DNA from: CAIMUX01 sp964473865 | GTDB lineage: Bacteria; Eisenbacteria; RBG-16-71-46; CAIMUX01 | DNA length: 64,000 bases | Reading direction: 5' to 3' | Assembly: GCA_964473865.1 (NCBI GenBank) | Contig: CAYYQN010000002.1 | Location: forward strand, 124,001 to 188,000 | In this document: piece by piece, positions 28,737 to 37,131 of the stretch | Layout: each line of letters begins with the position of its first letter | How positions within the stretch are numbered: position 1 is the stretch's first letter | The notes under the pieces: model-generated | The model's input: the letters and a program-made list of their open reading frames with translations, nothing else | Told to the model about the DNA's origin: nothing | Databases searched by the model: none | Position numbers and translations under genes: made by a program

Positions 28737-28750
28737 GAGGGGGAGGGTGG

Positions 28751-28805
28751 CCGGGGAAGACCCCGGTTGCGGACCAGACCCAGCGATTCGCTGGCGGTTT
28801 TTTTT
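28751..28805 (+). terminator. Intrinsic terminator preceded by a second hairpin
   Basis: CCAGCG (28780-28785), a 3-base loop and CGCTGG (28789-28794) are followed by eight T (28798-28805). A separate CCGGGG-AAGA-CCCCGG hairpin lies at 28751-28766. It ends the regulator transcript 44 bases after the stop codon. Confidence 0.85.
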
Positions 28806-28838
28806 GACTGATGGGCGGGAACTCCGCCGGCTTGGAGC

Positions 28839-29303
28839 ATGAGCTTAGGAGCACTCATCCAGGAGGACTGCGTCCTTCTCGACATCCCCTGTACGGACAA
28901 GGGCGATCTGATCCGCCACATGGTGGATGCGCTGGTGCGCGCCGGCCGGGTGCCCGACGCCGGCCCGGTGGTGCACGCTCTCCTGGAACGCGAGCGGGTC
29001 ATGAGCACCGGGATCGGCGGAGGGGTGGCGATTCCCCACGCCCAGTGCCCGAGCGTCCCGGCCCTGGCGGTGGTGCTCGCCCGCCCTTCCTCCGGCGTGG
29101 ACTTCGACTCGCTCGACGAGAAGCCGGTGCGGCTGGTCTTCATGATCGTGGGTCCGGAGGAGCGTGGCGGGTTCATCCGGGTGCTGGCCCGCATCTCGCG
29201 CCTGCTCTACTCGGGTGATCTGCAGGTGAGGCTCCTCGAGGCCAAGGCCCCGGGCGACGTCCAGCGCATCATCTCCGAGGAGGAAGAGAGACTCCGTGGC
29301 TGA
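28839..29303 (+). CDS. PTS EIIA (fructose/nitrogen type, PtsN-like) protein
   Basis: 154 residues, the usual size of EIIA-Ntr. The phospho-acceptor histidine is in G-I-G-G-G-V-A-I-P-H-A (about His67). No EIIB or EIIC domain is present nearby, so it is more likely a regulatory phosphocarrier than part of a sugar importer. ATG at 28839 lies right after the upstream terminator; the ribosome site is close (GGAG one base before), which may lower translation. It overlaps the next gene by 8 bases. Confidence 0.88.
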   Translation: MSLGALIQEDCVLLDIPCTDKGDLIRHMVDALVRAGRVPDAGPVVHALLERERVMSTGIGGGVAIPHAQCPSVPALAVVLARPSSGVDFDSLDEKPVRLVFMIVGPEERGGFIRVLARISRLLYSGDLQVRLLEAKAPGDVQRIISEEEERLRG

Positions 29304-29739
29304 GGGCGCGCGGCCCGTCGGCGTTGCGGCCGGCGGGCGTCGATGGGTCTCCGCCTGGCTGCCGGTCCTCGTGCTTGAAGCGCTGGTGCTGTTCCTCTCC
29401 AGCCGCTCGCATGTGCCGTTGCCGCGGACGATTCCGTATCTGGACAAGGCCGCGCACTTTGTCGAGTATGCTCTGCTCGGTTGGCTGTTGCGCCGGGCGT
29501 TTGTGATGACGCTCCGCCACGATCGGGGCGCAACCGCCGCGGCCATCGTGCTGGCCGCAGTGCTCGGGGCCGGAGATGAGCTGTTCCAGAGCACCGTTGC
29601 GGGAAGGGATTCGAGCCCGTGGGACTGGCTGGCGGACTCCTGGGGCGCGATCGTCGGCGTCGCCCTGGCATGGTGGACGGCTCGAAGCCGGGCTCGGGTG
29701 GCCGTCACGCTGGACGAAGCGGAAGGGACGAAGGGATGA
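29296..29739 (+). CDS. VanZ-like small membrane protein
   Basis: 147 residues with three to four transmembrane helices. It has the VanZ-family pattern: a helix with S-S-R-S, then D-K-x-x-H-F-x-E-Y, and later D-E-L-F-Q and D-W-L-A-D-S-W-G. VanZ of glycopeptide resistance gives low-level teicoplanin resistance, but most family members are of unknown function. GTG at 29296 has a GAGGAAGAG site and sits in the PTS IIA gene. Its stop overlaps the aspS start as ATGA, so it is coupled to aspS. Confidence 0.85.
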   Translation: MAEGARPVGVAAGGRRWVSAWLPVLVLEALVLFLSSRSHVPLPRTIPYLDKAAHFVEYALLGWLLRRAFVMTLRHDRGATAAAIVLAAVLGAGDELFQSTVAGRDSSPWDWLADSWGAIVGVALAWWTARSRARVAVTLDEAEGTKG

Positions 29740-31535
29740 AACTCGACCACCTGGCAGGTTTTCGCCGAACCCACCGGTGCGGCGAGCTTGACCGCTCCCA
29801 GACCGGGCAGCGGGTACGGCTCTGCGGATGGGTGCACCGGTTGCGCGATCACGGGGGAGTCCTCTTTCTCGACCTGAGGGACCGAACCGGACTGGTGCAG
29901 GTCGTGTTTCGGCCCGGTGACGGGCCCGATCATCCCTCCGCGCGGGCGCGGCGTCTGGGGAGCGAGTTCGTGGTCGCGGTGGAGGGAGAGTGCGTTCCCC
30001 GGCCCGAGAACATGGTCAATCCGCAGATGCCCACGGGTGCCGTGGAAGTCGAGGCCACGAGCCTCTTCGTGCTCAACGATTCGGAAACGCCGCCGTTCGT
30101 GCTCGAGGAGGCGCCCAGCGCCGGCGAGGACTTGCGCCTCGAATACCGCTACCTGGACCTGCGGCGACCGGAGCTGGCCTCCGTGCTCGGCCTGCGGCAC
30201 CGTGTCGCCCAGGCGGTCCGTGGTTATCTCGACAAGCAGGACTTCTGGGAAATCGAGACCCCGGTGCTGGTCCGGCCCACCCCCGAGGGCGCGCGGGACT
30301 ACCTGGTTCCCAGTCGGACCCACCCGGGCAGCTTCTACGCCTTGCCGCAGTCGCCTCAGCTGTACAAGCAGCTCCTGATGGTCTCGGGCATGGATCGCTA
30401 CTACCAGCTCGCGCGCTGTCTTCGGGACGAGGACCTGCGCGCGGATCGCCAGCCCGAGCATACCCAGATCGACCTCGAGATGTCGTTCGTCGGTGAGGAG
30501 GAAGTCTACGCCCTGATCGAGGGGCTGATGCGGGACGTCTTCGGCCGCGTGCTCGAGACCGAGATCCCCACCCCGTTTCCGCGCCTGGTCTACCGCGAGG
30601 CCATGGATCGCTACGGCAGCGACAAGCCGGACCTCCGGTTCGGATTCAACCTGGTCGATGCCGCCGAGGCGGTGCAGGGCTCGGGTTTCAAGGTATTTGA
30701 CGAGACCCTGGCCGCGGGCGGGAGCGTCATGCTGCTCCGCTGGCCCGGAGGGGCGGCCTTCTCGCGCAAGGAGCAGGACGAGCTGGAGGAGGTGGCGAAG
30801 CGATACGGGGCGAAGGGGCTGGCGCGGGCCAAGGTGACGGCCGCGGGACTCGAAGGCGGACCGGCGAAGTTCCTCTCTGCCGAGGTCCAGCGGGCGCTCA
30901 TCGAGGCAGCCGCGGCGGTTGAGGGCGATCTGCTCTGCCTGGTGGCCGACCGCCGGGAGGTCGCGTGCCGCAGCCTGGGGGCGCTGCGCTCCCGCCTGGG
31001 GGCGGCGTGGTTGGCGGAGAACCCGGACGCGGCCAGGCCGTGGCGCTTCCTGTGGGTCACCGAGTTCCCGCTCTTCGAACCCGATCCCCAGACCGGCGTT
31101 CTGGCTCCGGCGCACCATCTGTTCACCATGCCGCTGGAGAAGGATCTGCCGCTCGTCGAGAGCGATCCGGCGCGGGTGCGGGGCCGCCTGTACGATCTCG
31201 TTCTCAACGGCTTTGAACTCGGCTCGGGGAGCATTCGGATCCACCGCCGCGACATCCAGGAGGCGGTGATGAACGTCGTGGGCATCACCGGCGAAGATGC
31301 GGAGCGGCGGTTCGGATTCCTCCTCAAGGCATTTCAATACGGCGCGCCTCCGCACGGGGGGATCGCCCTCGGCCTCGATCGGATCATCATGCTCATGGCC
31401 GGTCGCCCCTCCTTGCGGGACACCATTGCGTTTCCGAAGACGACGAGCGCTTCTTCGTTGGTGGACGGGTGCCCGGCGCCGGTGGCGCCGGAGGACCTGC
31501 GCGAGCTGAGGCTGCGCGTCGACCCGGGGATGTGA
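29736..31535 (+). CDS. aspS: Aspartyl-tRNA synthetase
   Basis: 599 residues, standard for the bacterial enzyme with its GAD insertion. The OB-fold anticodon domain shows G-W-V-H-R-L-R-D-H-G-G-V-L-F. Motif 2 is L-R-D-E-D-L-R-A-D-R-Q-P-E, and motif 3 G-L-D-R lies near the C terminus. The histidine in R-D-H-G-G is the form found in non-discriminating AspRS, which also charges tRNA-Asn and needs GatCAB; discriminating enzymes such as E. coli have leucine there. ATG at 29736 was chosen over upstream codons because of the ATGA overlap and an AAGGGA site. Confidence 0.95.
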   Translation: MKLDHLAGFRRTHRCGELDRSQTGQRVRLCGWVHRLRDHGGVLFLDLRDRTGLVQVVFRPGDGPDHPSARARRLGSEFVVAVEGECVPRPENMVNPQMPTGAVEVEATSLFVLNDSETPPFVLEEAPSAGEDLRLEYRYLDLRRPELASVLGLRHRVAQAVRGYLDKQDFWEIETPVLVRPTPEGARDYLVPSRTHPGSFYALPQSPQLYKQLLMVSGMDRYYQLARCLRDEDLRADRQPEHTQIDLEMSFVGEEEVYALIEGLMRDVFGRVLETEIPTPFPRLVYREAMDRYGSDKPDLRFGFNLVDAAEAVQGSGFKVFDETLAAGGSVMLLRWPGGAAFSRKEQDELEEVAKRYGAKGLARAKVTAAGLEGGPAKFLSAEVQRALIEAAAAVEGDLLCLVADRREVACRSLGALRSRLGAAWLAENPDAARPWRFLWVTEFPLFEPDPQTGVLAPAHHLFTMPLEKDLPLVESDPARVRGRLYDLVLNGFELGSGSIRIHRRDIQEAVMNVVGITGEDAERRFGFLLKAFQYGAPPHGGIALGLDRIIMLMAGRPSLRDTIAFPKTTSASSLVDGCPAPVAPEDLRELRLRVDPGM

Positions 31536-31579
31536 GGCCGCCGGTCCGGGCGCCGCGTCCAGGAAGGGAGAGAGTAGAA

Positions 31580-32362
31580 ATGAGCAACGGACCCGAGGAG
31601 GCGCGCCTCGCGCTCTTCATCGACTTCGAGAACATTGCGCTGGGGCTGAAGGGCCGCAAGAGCAAGAGTTTCGACATTCACCGCATCCTGGAGCGGCTTC
31701 TCGAGAAAGGTCGGATCATCGCCAAACGGGCCTATGCCGACTGGACGCGGTATGCCGACTTTCGCGCCGCCCTGCATGAGGCGGCGATCGAGCTGATCGA
31801 GGTGCCGAAGCGGTCCCAGACCGGCAAGAACTCCGCCGACATCCGGCTGGTCGTGGACGCTCTCGACCTCTGCTACACCAAGGAGCACCTCGACACCTTC
31901 GTGATCGTGTCGGGCGACAGCGACTTCTCCCCCCTGGTCTCCAAGCTGAAGGAGAACAACAAGCGGGTGATCGGGTTGGGGCTGCGTGACGCCACTTCGG
32001 CGCTCCTGGCGGACAACTGCGATGAGTTTCTGTTCTACGAGGACCTGGAGTCGCCATCGGTGGGGCGCAAGGCCGAGCGGGCCGCTGCCGGCGGCGTCGC
32101 CGTCTCGGGGAAGAAGCAGGAGGCGTTCGACCTCCTCCTCGACGCGATCGAGGCCCTTCTTCGGGAGAACAAGGACATCTTGTGGAGTTCCATGATCAAG
32201 GACACGATCAAGCGGAAGAAGCCGGCCTTCAGCGAGAACAGCTATGGGTATCGGGCCTTCAGCGAGTTGCTGGAGGATGCCGCCCGGCACGAGCTGATCC
32301 AGATCACTCGGGACACCAAATCGGGTGGAACATATGTGGTGACGGAGGTTCGGTTTCCGTAG
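31580..32362 (+). CDS. NYN (PIN-like) ribonuclease domain with OST-HTH/LOTUS domain
   Basis: 260 residues. Residues 8-155 form an NYN/LabA-type domain with the acidic metal residues of PIN nucleases: Asp15 in F-I-D-F-E-N, Asp87 in S-A-D-I-R, and Asp113/Asp115 in S-G-D-S-D-F. Residues ~180-256 match the OST-HTH/LOTUS fold, which binds RNA in eukaryotic germline proteins and bacterial relatives. A likely RNA-processing or RNA-decay factor; target unknown. An AGGAAGGGAG site precedes ATG. It follows aspS by 44 bases and may share its transcript. Confidence 0.88.
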   Translation: MSNGPEEARLALFIDFENIALGLKGRKSKSFDIHRILERLLEKGRIIAKRAYADWTRYADFRAALHEAAIELIEVPKRSQTGKNSADIRLVVDALDLCYTKEHLDTFVIVSGDSDFSPLVSKLKENNKRVIGLGLRDATSALLADNCDEFLFYEDLESPSVGRKAERAAAGGVAVSGKKQEAFDLLLDAIEALLRENKDILWSSMIKDTIKRKKPAFSENSYGYRAFSELLEDAARHELIQITRDTKSGGTYVVTEVRFP

Positions 32363-32554
32363 CCGGCCTCTGCGGAGACGTTGAGGCGCGGGATCGCGGC
32401 GGCCGGGCCGCTGGCGGACGGTTGGCGGGCGCGGGCCTCCGGCGGCGGGCGACCCCCGGGGCGGGATGGCCGGTCTGGGCTTCAGCACCCCGCTGGTGCT
32501 ACCATGTTCAGGATTGATGGCCGATAACGCAGGGCAGGACCAGGAGGTAGGTGG

Positions 32555-32845
32555 ATGAGACTTCGAATGGGGGCCGCCCTCGGCGCGGCCCTGGTGCTGG
32601 TGGTCGGAGGGTGCGCCAAGCCGCGGCCCTGCACCATCATCCCGATGCAGCTCGAGCTGGTGCGCTTTGACACGGAGCAGCTGGAGGAGCAGGTCGCAAC
32701 CAAGGTCGCGGAAGTGAACTCGTTGCGCTCGAACCTGGAAATCGCGACCACCCGGATGGCTCAGATGGAGCAGGAGGCAACGGACCTGGAGAAGGCAATC
32801 GGCGAGATCGAGGGCGATGCCGGTGCCGCCGGGAGGAAGAAGTGA
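32555..32845 (+). CDS. Small coiled-coil lipoprotein
   Basis: 96 residues. Signal peptide with lipobox V-G-G-C (Cys20), then a predicted coiled coil (~40-85) of heptad-like charged residues. No family recognised; it resembles Lpp or YbgF-like N-terminal coiled coils in layout only. AGGAGGT lies upstream of ATG. It overlaps the next lipoprotein gene by one base, so the two are probably made together. The 190-base gap before it holds nothing I can support. Confidence 0.75.
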   Translation: MRLRMGAALGAALVLVVGGCAKPRPCTIIPMQLELVRFDTEQLEEQVATKVAEVNSLRSNLEIATTRMAQMEQEATDLEKAIGEIEGDAGAAGRKK

Positions 32846-33381
32846 TGCGCGCGCCCAGTCCGTCTGCGGCGAGGGCAGCGGCCCTCATCTTCCCGGTCTG
32901 GTTGGTGGTGGGGGGCATTGGTGGGTGCGCGACGGGCCCGGTTCCGCCGGTGAAGGATCCCGCGCGCGGCGAGTTCTATACGGGTCCCGAGATGATGCGA
33001 CTGCCGGCGGCGGAGCGCGCCCGGTACTGCGCGTGGATGGAGAACCGCCTGCAGGAACTGAAGACCGAGCGCGAGGTCCTGCAGGTGCGAAGGGACAGCC
33101 TGGCCGTCGCGGCCGACACCCTGCGCAATCAGGAGATCAAGGTGGCGAGCCGCACGCGTGAGCTGTCGGTGCGGGTGCGTGAACTGAGGCTGCGCGAGAA
33201 GGCGACCAACACCTACGTCGTGGCCCCCGGAGACAATCTGCGAAAGATCTCCCGTACCGTCTACGGGGACGGAGCGTACTACCGGGAGATCTACGAGGCG
33301 AACAAGGCCATCATCGGGCCGGAGAACGCCGAGTTGAAGACCGGGTTGCGGCTGACGATCCCGCGGCTGAAAGACCAGTAG
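32845..33381 (+). CDS. LysM-domain lipoprotein with coiled coil
   Basis: 178 residues. Signal peptide with lipobox I-G-G-C, a helical coiled-coil region (~60-125), then a C-terminal LysM domain (~130-175: Y-V-V-A-P-G-D-N-L-R-K-I-S and Y-R-E-I-Y-E-A-N). LysM binds N-acetylglucosamine polymers, so it likely anchors the outer membrane or periplasm to peptidoglycan. ATG 32845 is preferred to GTG 32842 because GGAGG is well placed. Pairs with the coiled-coil lipoprotein before it. Confidence 0.8.
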   Translation: MRAPSPSAARAAALIFPVWLVVGGIGGCATGPVPPVKDPARGEFYTGPEMMRLPAAERARYCAWMENRLQELKTEREVLQVRRDSLAVAADTLRNQEIKVASRTRELSVRVRELRLREKATNTYVVAPGDNLRKISRTVYGDGAYYREIYEANKAIIGPENAELKTGLRLTIPRLKDQ

Positions 33382-33396
33382 GCAGGGCCGTCTCCC

Positions 33397-34377
33397 TTGT
33401 CCGATCCCGCGGTCACCGCCACTCTGAGCCTCTCCGGCGTCGATGGGCTGGCGCTGTCCGGTCCCGCCGACGCGAATCTGCGGGCGGTCGAGCGGCACTT
33501 CGGCGTGACCCTCGGGGCGCGCGGCGAGACTCTCAGTGTGACCGGCCGGCCCGAGGCGGTGGAGGCCGCTTCGGCGGTTCTGCGCCTGCTCTGCGATCGG
33601 GCGCGCGGGGGACGGCTGATCACCGACGAGGATCTCGAGTTCCTGTTCTCGGCGGGAGACTCCGTGAAAGACGGGGTGCAGCCACCCGAGGATGGAGTCG
33701 TCTTCTTCGGCGACAAGCGAGTGGTCAAGGCGCGCACCGTCGGACAGGCCGCCTACGTGGAGGCCATGCGGCGGGACGACCTCGTCTTTGGCATCGGACC
33801 GGCCGGCACGGGGAAGACCTATCTCGCCGTCGCCATGGCGATGCGTATGTTGAAGGAGAAGCAGGTCGAGCGCGTGGTTCTGGCCCGTCCGGCGGTGGAG
33901 GCCGGAGAAAGCCTCGGGTTTCTCCCTGGAGATCTTCAGGAGAAGGTGGATCCCTACCTGCGGCCGCTGTACGACGCGATGCAGGAGATGATCCACTTCG
34001 AGAAGCTGCAGCGGCTCCTGCAGATGGGCGTGGTGGAGGTCGCCCCGCTGGCCTACATGCGGGGACGTACGCTCTCCCGCTCGTTTGTCATCCTGGACGA
34101 GGCGCAGAACACGAAACTCACGCAGATGAAGATGTTCCTGACCCGGCTCGGGCCCGGGTCCAAGGCGGCGATCACGGGGGACATCACGCAGGTCGACCTG
34201 GATGATCCGGGCGCTTCGGGGCTCTTTCGCATACAGGGGATCCTCCGGGGGCTCTCCGGAGTCTCCTTCTGCTACTTCACCGATCGGGATGTGGTCCGGC
34301 ACCATCTGGTGCGGGAGATCATCCTCGCGTTCGATCGGAGCCAGGAACCGCCATCCGAGGACGCGGAGCGGTCGTGA
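33397..34377 (+). CDS. phoH: PhoH-like ATPase (YbeZ family)
   Basis: 326 residues, typical of PhoH/YbeZ. An N-terminal KH-like region (~5-85) precedes the ATPase. Walker A G-P-A-G-T-G-K-T lies at 134-141, Walker B in V-I-L-D-E-A-Q-N, and the T-G-D-I-T-Q motif follows. YbeZ acts with YbeY in RNA and 16S rRNA handling. The start is TTG at 33397 with only a weak ribosome site; no better start exists. It heads a conserved block with the 7TM-HD protein and ybeY and overlaps the next gene as GTGA. Confidence 0.92.
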   Translation: MSDPAVTATLSLSGVDGLALSGPADANLRAVERHFGVTLGARGETLSVTGRPEAVEAASAVLRLLCDRARGGRLITDEDLEFLFSAGDSVKDGVQPPEDGVVFFGDKRVVKARTVGQAAYVEAMRRDDLVFGIGPAGTGKTYLAVAMAMRMLKEKQVERVVLARPAVEAGESLGFLPGDLQEKVDPYLRPLYDAMQEMIHFEKLQRLLQMGVVEVAPLAYMRGRTLSRSFVILDEAQNTKLTQMKMFLTRLGPGSKAAITGDITQVDLDDPGASGLFRIQGILRGLSGVSFCYFTDRDVVRHHLVREIILAFDRSQEPPSEDAERS

Positions 34378-36590
34378 ACGCCGCGGCCGGCAGTCCGGAG
34401 ACCCCCTCGCGCGTCTCGCTGCGCGAGAGACTGGGCTCGATCCCGCCCCGGACACACCGGATCCTCGCCTTGGCGATGATGCTGCTCGCCGGCATGACCC
34501 TGATCCCGTGGCCGTGGGCATTCCGGGGACAGCGCTACGAGCTGGGCCGCGTCCAGCCCACCACCGTCATCGCGGATTTCGACTTTCCGGTGCTGAAGGA
34601 CTCGGGCGAGCTGGAGCGCGAGCGGGCCGCCCGAGCCGGCGACATTCCGGCGGTGGTCGCGCGCAGCGACTCCGCTTCCGCCGTGGCCAACGCGCGCTGG
34701 CGAGAGCTTGCGGAGAAGGTGCGCATCCTGCGCACCGCGCACGGTCGGGGCGACGTGTTGGTTCCCCTGTCCCAGGAGACCCTGGTGCCCCTGCTGGTCG
34801 GGGATACCTCGGCGCCGCTGCTGCACGAGGCGGAGTCCCTGCTGCATGATGTGATGCTCCGGGGGTTTGTGTCGTTCGAGCTCTCAGGCCAGCTCGCCGG
34901 GTATCGGAGTGTCCGCATCCGCGACCCGTTGGCGGACGTGATTGTCCCGCGCGAGCAGCTTCTGACCCCGGATCGCGTGCGGGACTTGGCCGGCTCCCGG
35001 GCCGCCGCCCGCGGCGTACCGGCGGAGGCGCTCGCCGAGATCGTCATGTTTTGCGCCGTGCCGAACCTTGTCTTCGACTCCGGCGGAACCACGGAACTGG
35101 TCGATGAGGCGGTGGCCGGGGTGGATCCCTCCGCCGGGCGCGTCCTCAAGGGCGAGAAGATCATCGATGCGCATGAACGCATCACCGGAGAGAAACTGCG
35201 GGTGCTCCGCTCCTACGAGTATTGGCGCCACGAGCGCGGCGGGTCGGGCCGCCTCCTGGCCGTGGTGTCGCCGTTGCTGGGCCGGCTCCTGGTGCTGCTC
35301 CTCGCGCTCGGGCTCTTCGTGGCGTACATCCGCCTCAACCGTCCCGAGCTCTTGGAGCATCCGCAGGACCTCTGGCTCCTGACGCTCCTGGAGTCTCTCG
35401 TGCTGGTCCTGGCCGCCGTGCTGGTGCGGGCGCTGCAACTCCCTCCCGCGCTCACGCCGGTGGCGACCATTTCCATCCTGGTGACGCTCCTGTTCGACGA
35501 AAAGCTGGCGCTGGCCGCATCGATGCTGCCGCTGCTCCTGGTGGCGGTGCTGGCCGGGGCCGGGTCGCAGTTCATCGTGGTCATCGGGGTCGGCGCCATC
35601 GCCACCGTGTTGCTCACCCATGCGGTGCGCCAACGGACCCAGTTCTTCCGGCACCTGGCCCTGCTGCCGGCCGTCCACCTCGGGATGCTGGTCGCCATGG
35701 CCCTGGTCGACTCCGACCCGGTCGCCGGCCTTCTGCGCGACGGGGCGGTGGTGGCGGCCAATCCGCTCCTGTCGGCGGCGCTGGCGCTATTCCTGATGCC
35801 GCACGCCGAAGCGGCGTTCGGCCGCTGTAGCGACATCTCCTTGCGCGAGTTCCAGGACCTGAACCGTCCCACGCTCCGGCGCCTCATGATGAACGCGCCG
35901 GGCACCTACCACCACGCGATCCTGGTCGGCGCGCTGGCGGAGTCCGCGGCGGTGGTGTCGGGGGCGAACCCGGTGCTGGCCCGGGTCATCGGGTACTACC
36001 ACGACATCGGGAAGATCGCCAAGCCGGAGTACTTCCCCGAGAACATCGGGATCGGGGTCCGCAACCCCCACGACAAGCTCGCGCCGTCCATGACCCGGCT
36101 CATCCTGGAGTCGCACATACGAGACGGGGTGGCCCTCGCCCGGGAGGAGCGCTTGCCGCGGCCGGTGGTCGAGGGCATCCGCGAGCACCACGGCATCTCG
36201 CTCATGGACGGGGCCTGGCGCAAGGCGCGAAAACAGGATCCGGCGGCACGCCAGGAGGAATACCGTTACCCCGGTCCGCGGCCCACGAGTCGCGAGTCGG
36301 CCCTGGTGCTGCTCGCCAACGAGGTGGAACAGGCGGCGCGCGGCCTCGAGAATCCGACGCCAAGCCGGATCAAGGGCCTGGTGCACCGAGTGGTGCAGGT
36401 CAATCTCGACAACTGGAACCTGGACGACAGCGGACTCACCCTGAGCGACATCGCGCGCGTGCGGGACAGCTTTGTTCCGATCCTCGCGGCGGCCTTCCGC
36501 GGGCGCGTCCAGGGTGACCGCGGGATGGATGATGCCAACGTCCGCGAAAACCCTTCCCGTCGCGGTACGGACCCGCGGAGTCGTCGCTGA
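34374..36590 (+). CDS. 7TM-HD phosphodiesterase (PgpH/YqfF family)
   Basis: 738 residues. The layout matches PgpH: one N-terminal helix, a large extracytoplasmic 7TMR-HDED domain (~60-270), seven transmembrane helices (~285-480) and a C-terminal HD domain. The HD part has Y-H-H (512-514) and H-D (543-544) in Y-Y-H-D-I-G-K. In Firmicutes PgpH hydrolyses cyclic di-AMP; the substrate here is inferred. GTG 34374 overlaps the phoH stop. The C terminus overlaps ybeY by about 60 bases. Confidence 0.93.
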   Translation: MNAAAGSPETPSRVSLRERLGSIPPRTHRILALAMMLLAGMTLIPWPWAFRGQRYELGRVQPTTVIADFDFPVLKDSGELERERAARAGDIPAVVARSDSASAVANARWRELAEKVRILRTAHGRGDVLVPLSQETLVPLLVGDTSAPLLHEAESLLHDVMLRGFVSFELSGQLAGYRSVRIRDPLADVIVPREQLLTPDRVRDLAGSRAAARGVPAEALAEIVMFCAVPNLVFDSGGTTELVDEAVAGVDPSAGRVLKGEKIIDAHERITGEKLRVLRSYEYWRHERGGSGRLLAVVSPLLGRLLVLLLALGLFVAYIRLNRPELLEHPQDLWLLTLLESLVLVLAAVLVRALQLPPALTPVATISILVTLLFDEKLALAASMLPLLLVAVLAGAGSQFIVVIGVGAIATVLLTHAVRQRTQFFRHLALLPAVHLGMLVAMALVDSDPVAGLLRDGAVVAANPLLSAALALFLMPHAEAAFGRCSDISLREFQDLNRPTLRRLMMNAPGTYHHAILVGALAESAAVVSGANPVLARVIGYYHDIGKIAKPEYFPENIGIGVRNPHDKLAPSMTRLILESHIRDGVALAREERLPRPVVEGIREHHGISLMDGAWRKARKQDPAARQEEYRYPGPRPTSRESALVLLANEVEQAARGLENPTPSRIKGLVHRVVQVNLDNWNLDDSGLTLSDIARVRDSFVPILAAAFRGRVQGDRGMDDANVRENPSRRGTDPRSRR

Positions 36591-37131
36591 CCGCGGCGCC
36601 CTGCGCGCGCTGCTGCGGCGATGCCTTGATTCCGGCGGTGCCGCCCCCGGGGCGGGGCTGAGCCTCGTGCTTGCCGGGGATCGTCTGGTGCGCCGGCTCA
36701 ATCGGGAGTGGCGCGGGCGCGATCGCTCCACCGACGTTCTATCCTTTCCCGCCGGCGATCCGCTGCCATTGCCGCCCGCGGTCGACGACCCGGTCGGTCT
36801 CTGCCTTGGGGAGATCGTCGTCTCCCTGCCCCGGTGCCGTGAACAGGCTGCGGAGCAGGGCGTCGACCCTGGCGTCGAGCTGACGCGCCTCGTCATCCAT
36901 GGCGCGCTGCACCTCCTGGGGCACGACCACGAGTGCGCCGGGCCGCGCGCCCGGATGCGGGCGTGCGAACGGCGCTTGCGAGCGTGGGCGGGGCGGCAAG
37001 GCATCGGCCCGGGTCTGCTGCGCGCTCCCGGACCGGTCACTCCCACGCGCCGACCTCGTGGCGCGCGCGAGGGCCGACTCGGACGGCATCGCGCGCGCGC
37101 GCAACCGGCCGCGCGCCGGGGGGCGGTATGA
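36529..37131 (+). CDS. ybeY: Endoribonuclease YbeY (16S rRNA maturation)
   Basis: 200 residues from ATG 36529 (36532 equally possible). The zinc motif H-x3-H-x5-H is intact (His124, His128, His134) in H-G-A-L-H-L-L-G-H-D-H. S-T-D-V-L-S-F upstream is also conserved. YbeY trims 16S rRNA 3' ends and takes part in ribosome quality control. Two oddities: it begins ~60 bases inside the 7TM-HD gene, and its C terminus has a ~45-residue Arg/Pro-rich tail beyond the usual ~150-residue core. The stop overlaps the next start as ATGA. Confidence 0.92.
   Translation: MMPTSAKTLPVAVRTRGVVADRGALRALLRRCLDSGGAAPGAGLSLVLAGDRLVRRLNREWRGRDRSTDVLSFPAGDPLPLPPAVDDPVGLCLGEIVVSLPRCREQAAEQGVDPGVELTRLVIHGALHLLGHDHECAGPRARMRACERRLRAWAGRQGIGPGLLRAPGPVTPTRRPRGAREGRLGRHRARAQPAARRGAV

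Noticed and set aside
28845..31355. Long minus-strand open frame opposite aspS
   Set aside because: No recognisable motif and fully antisense to aspS, vanZ-like and PTS IIA genes.
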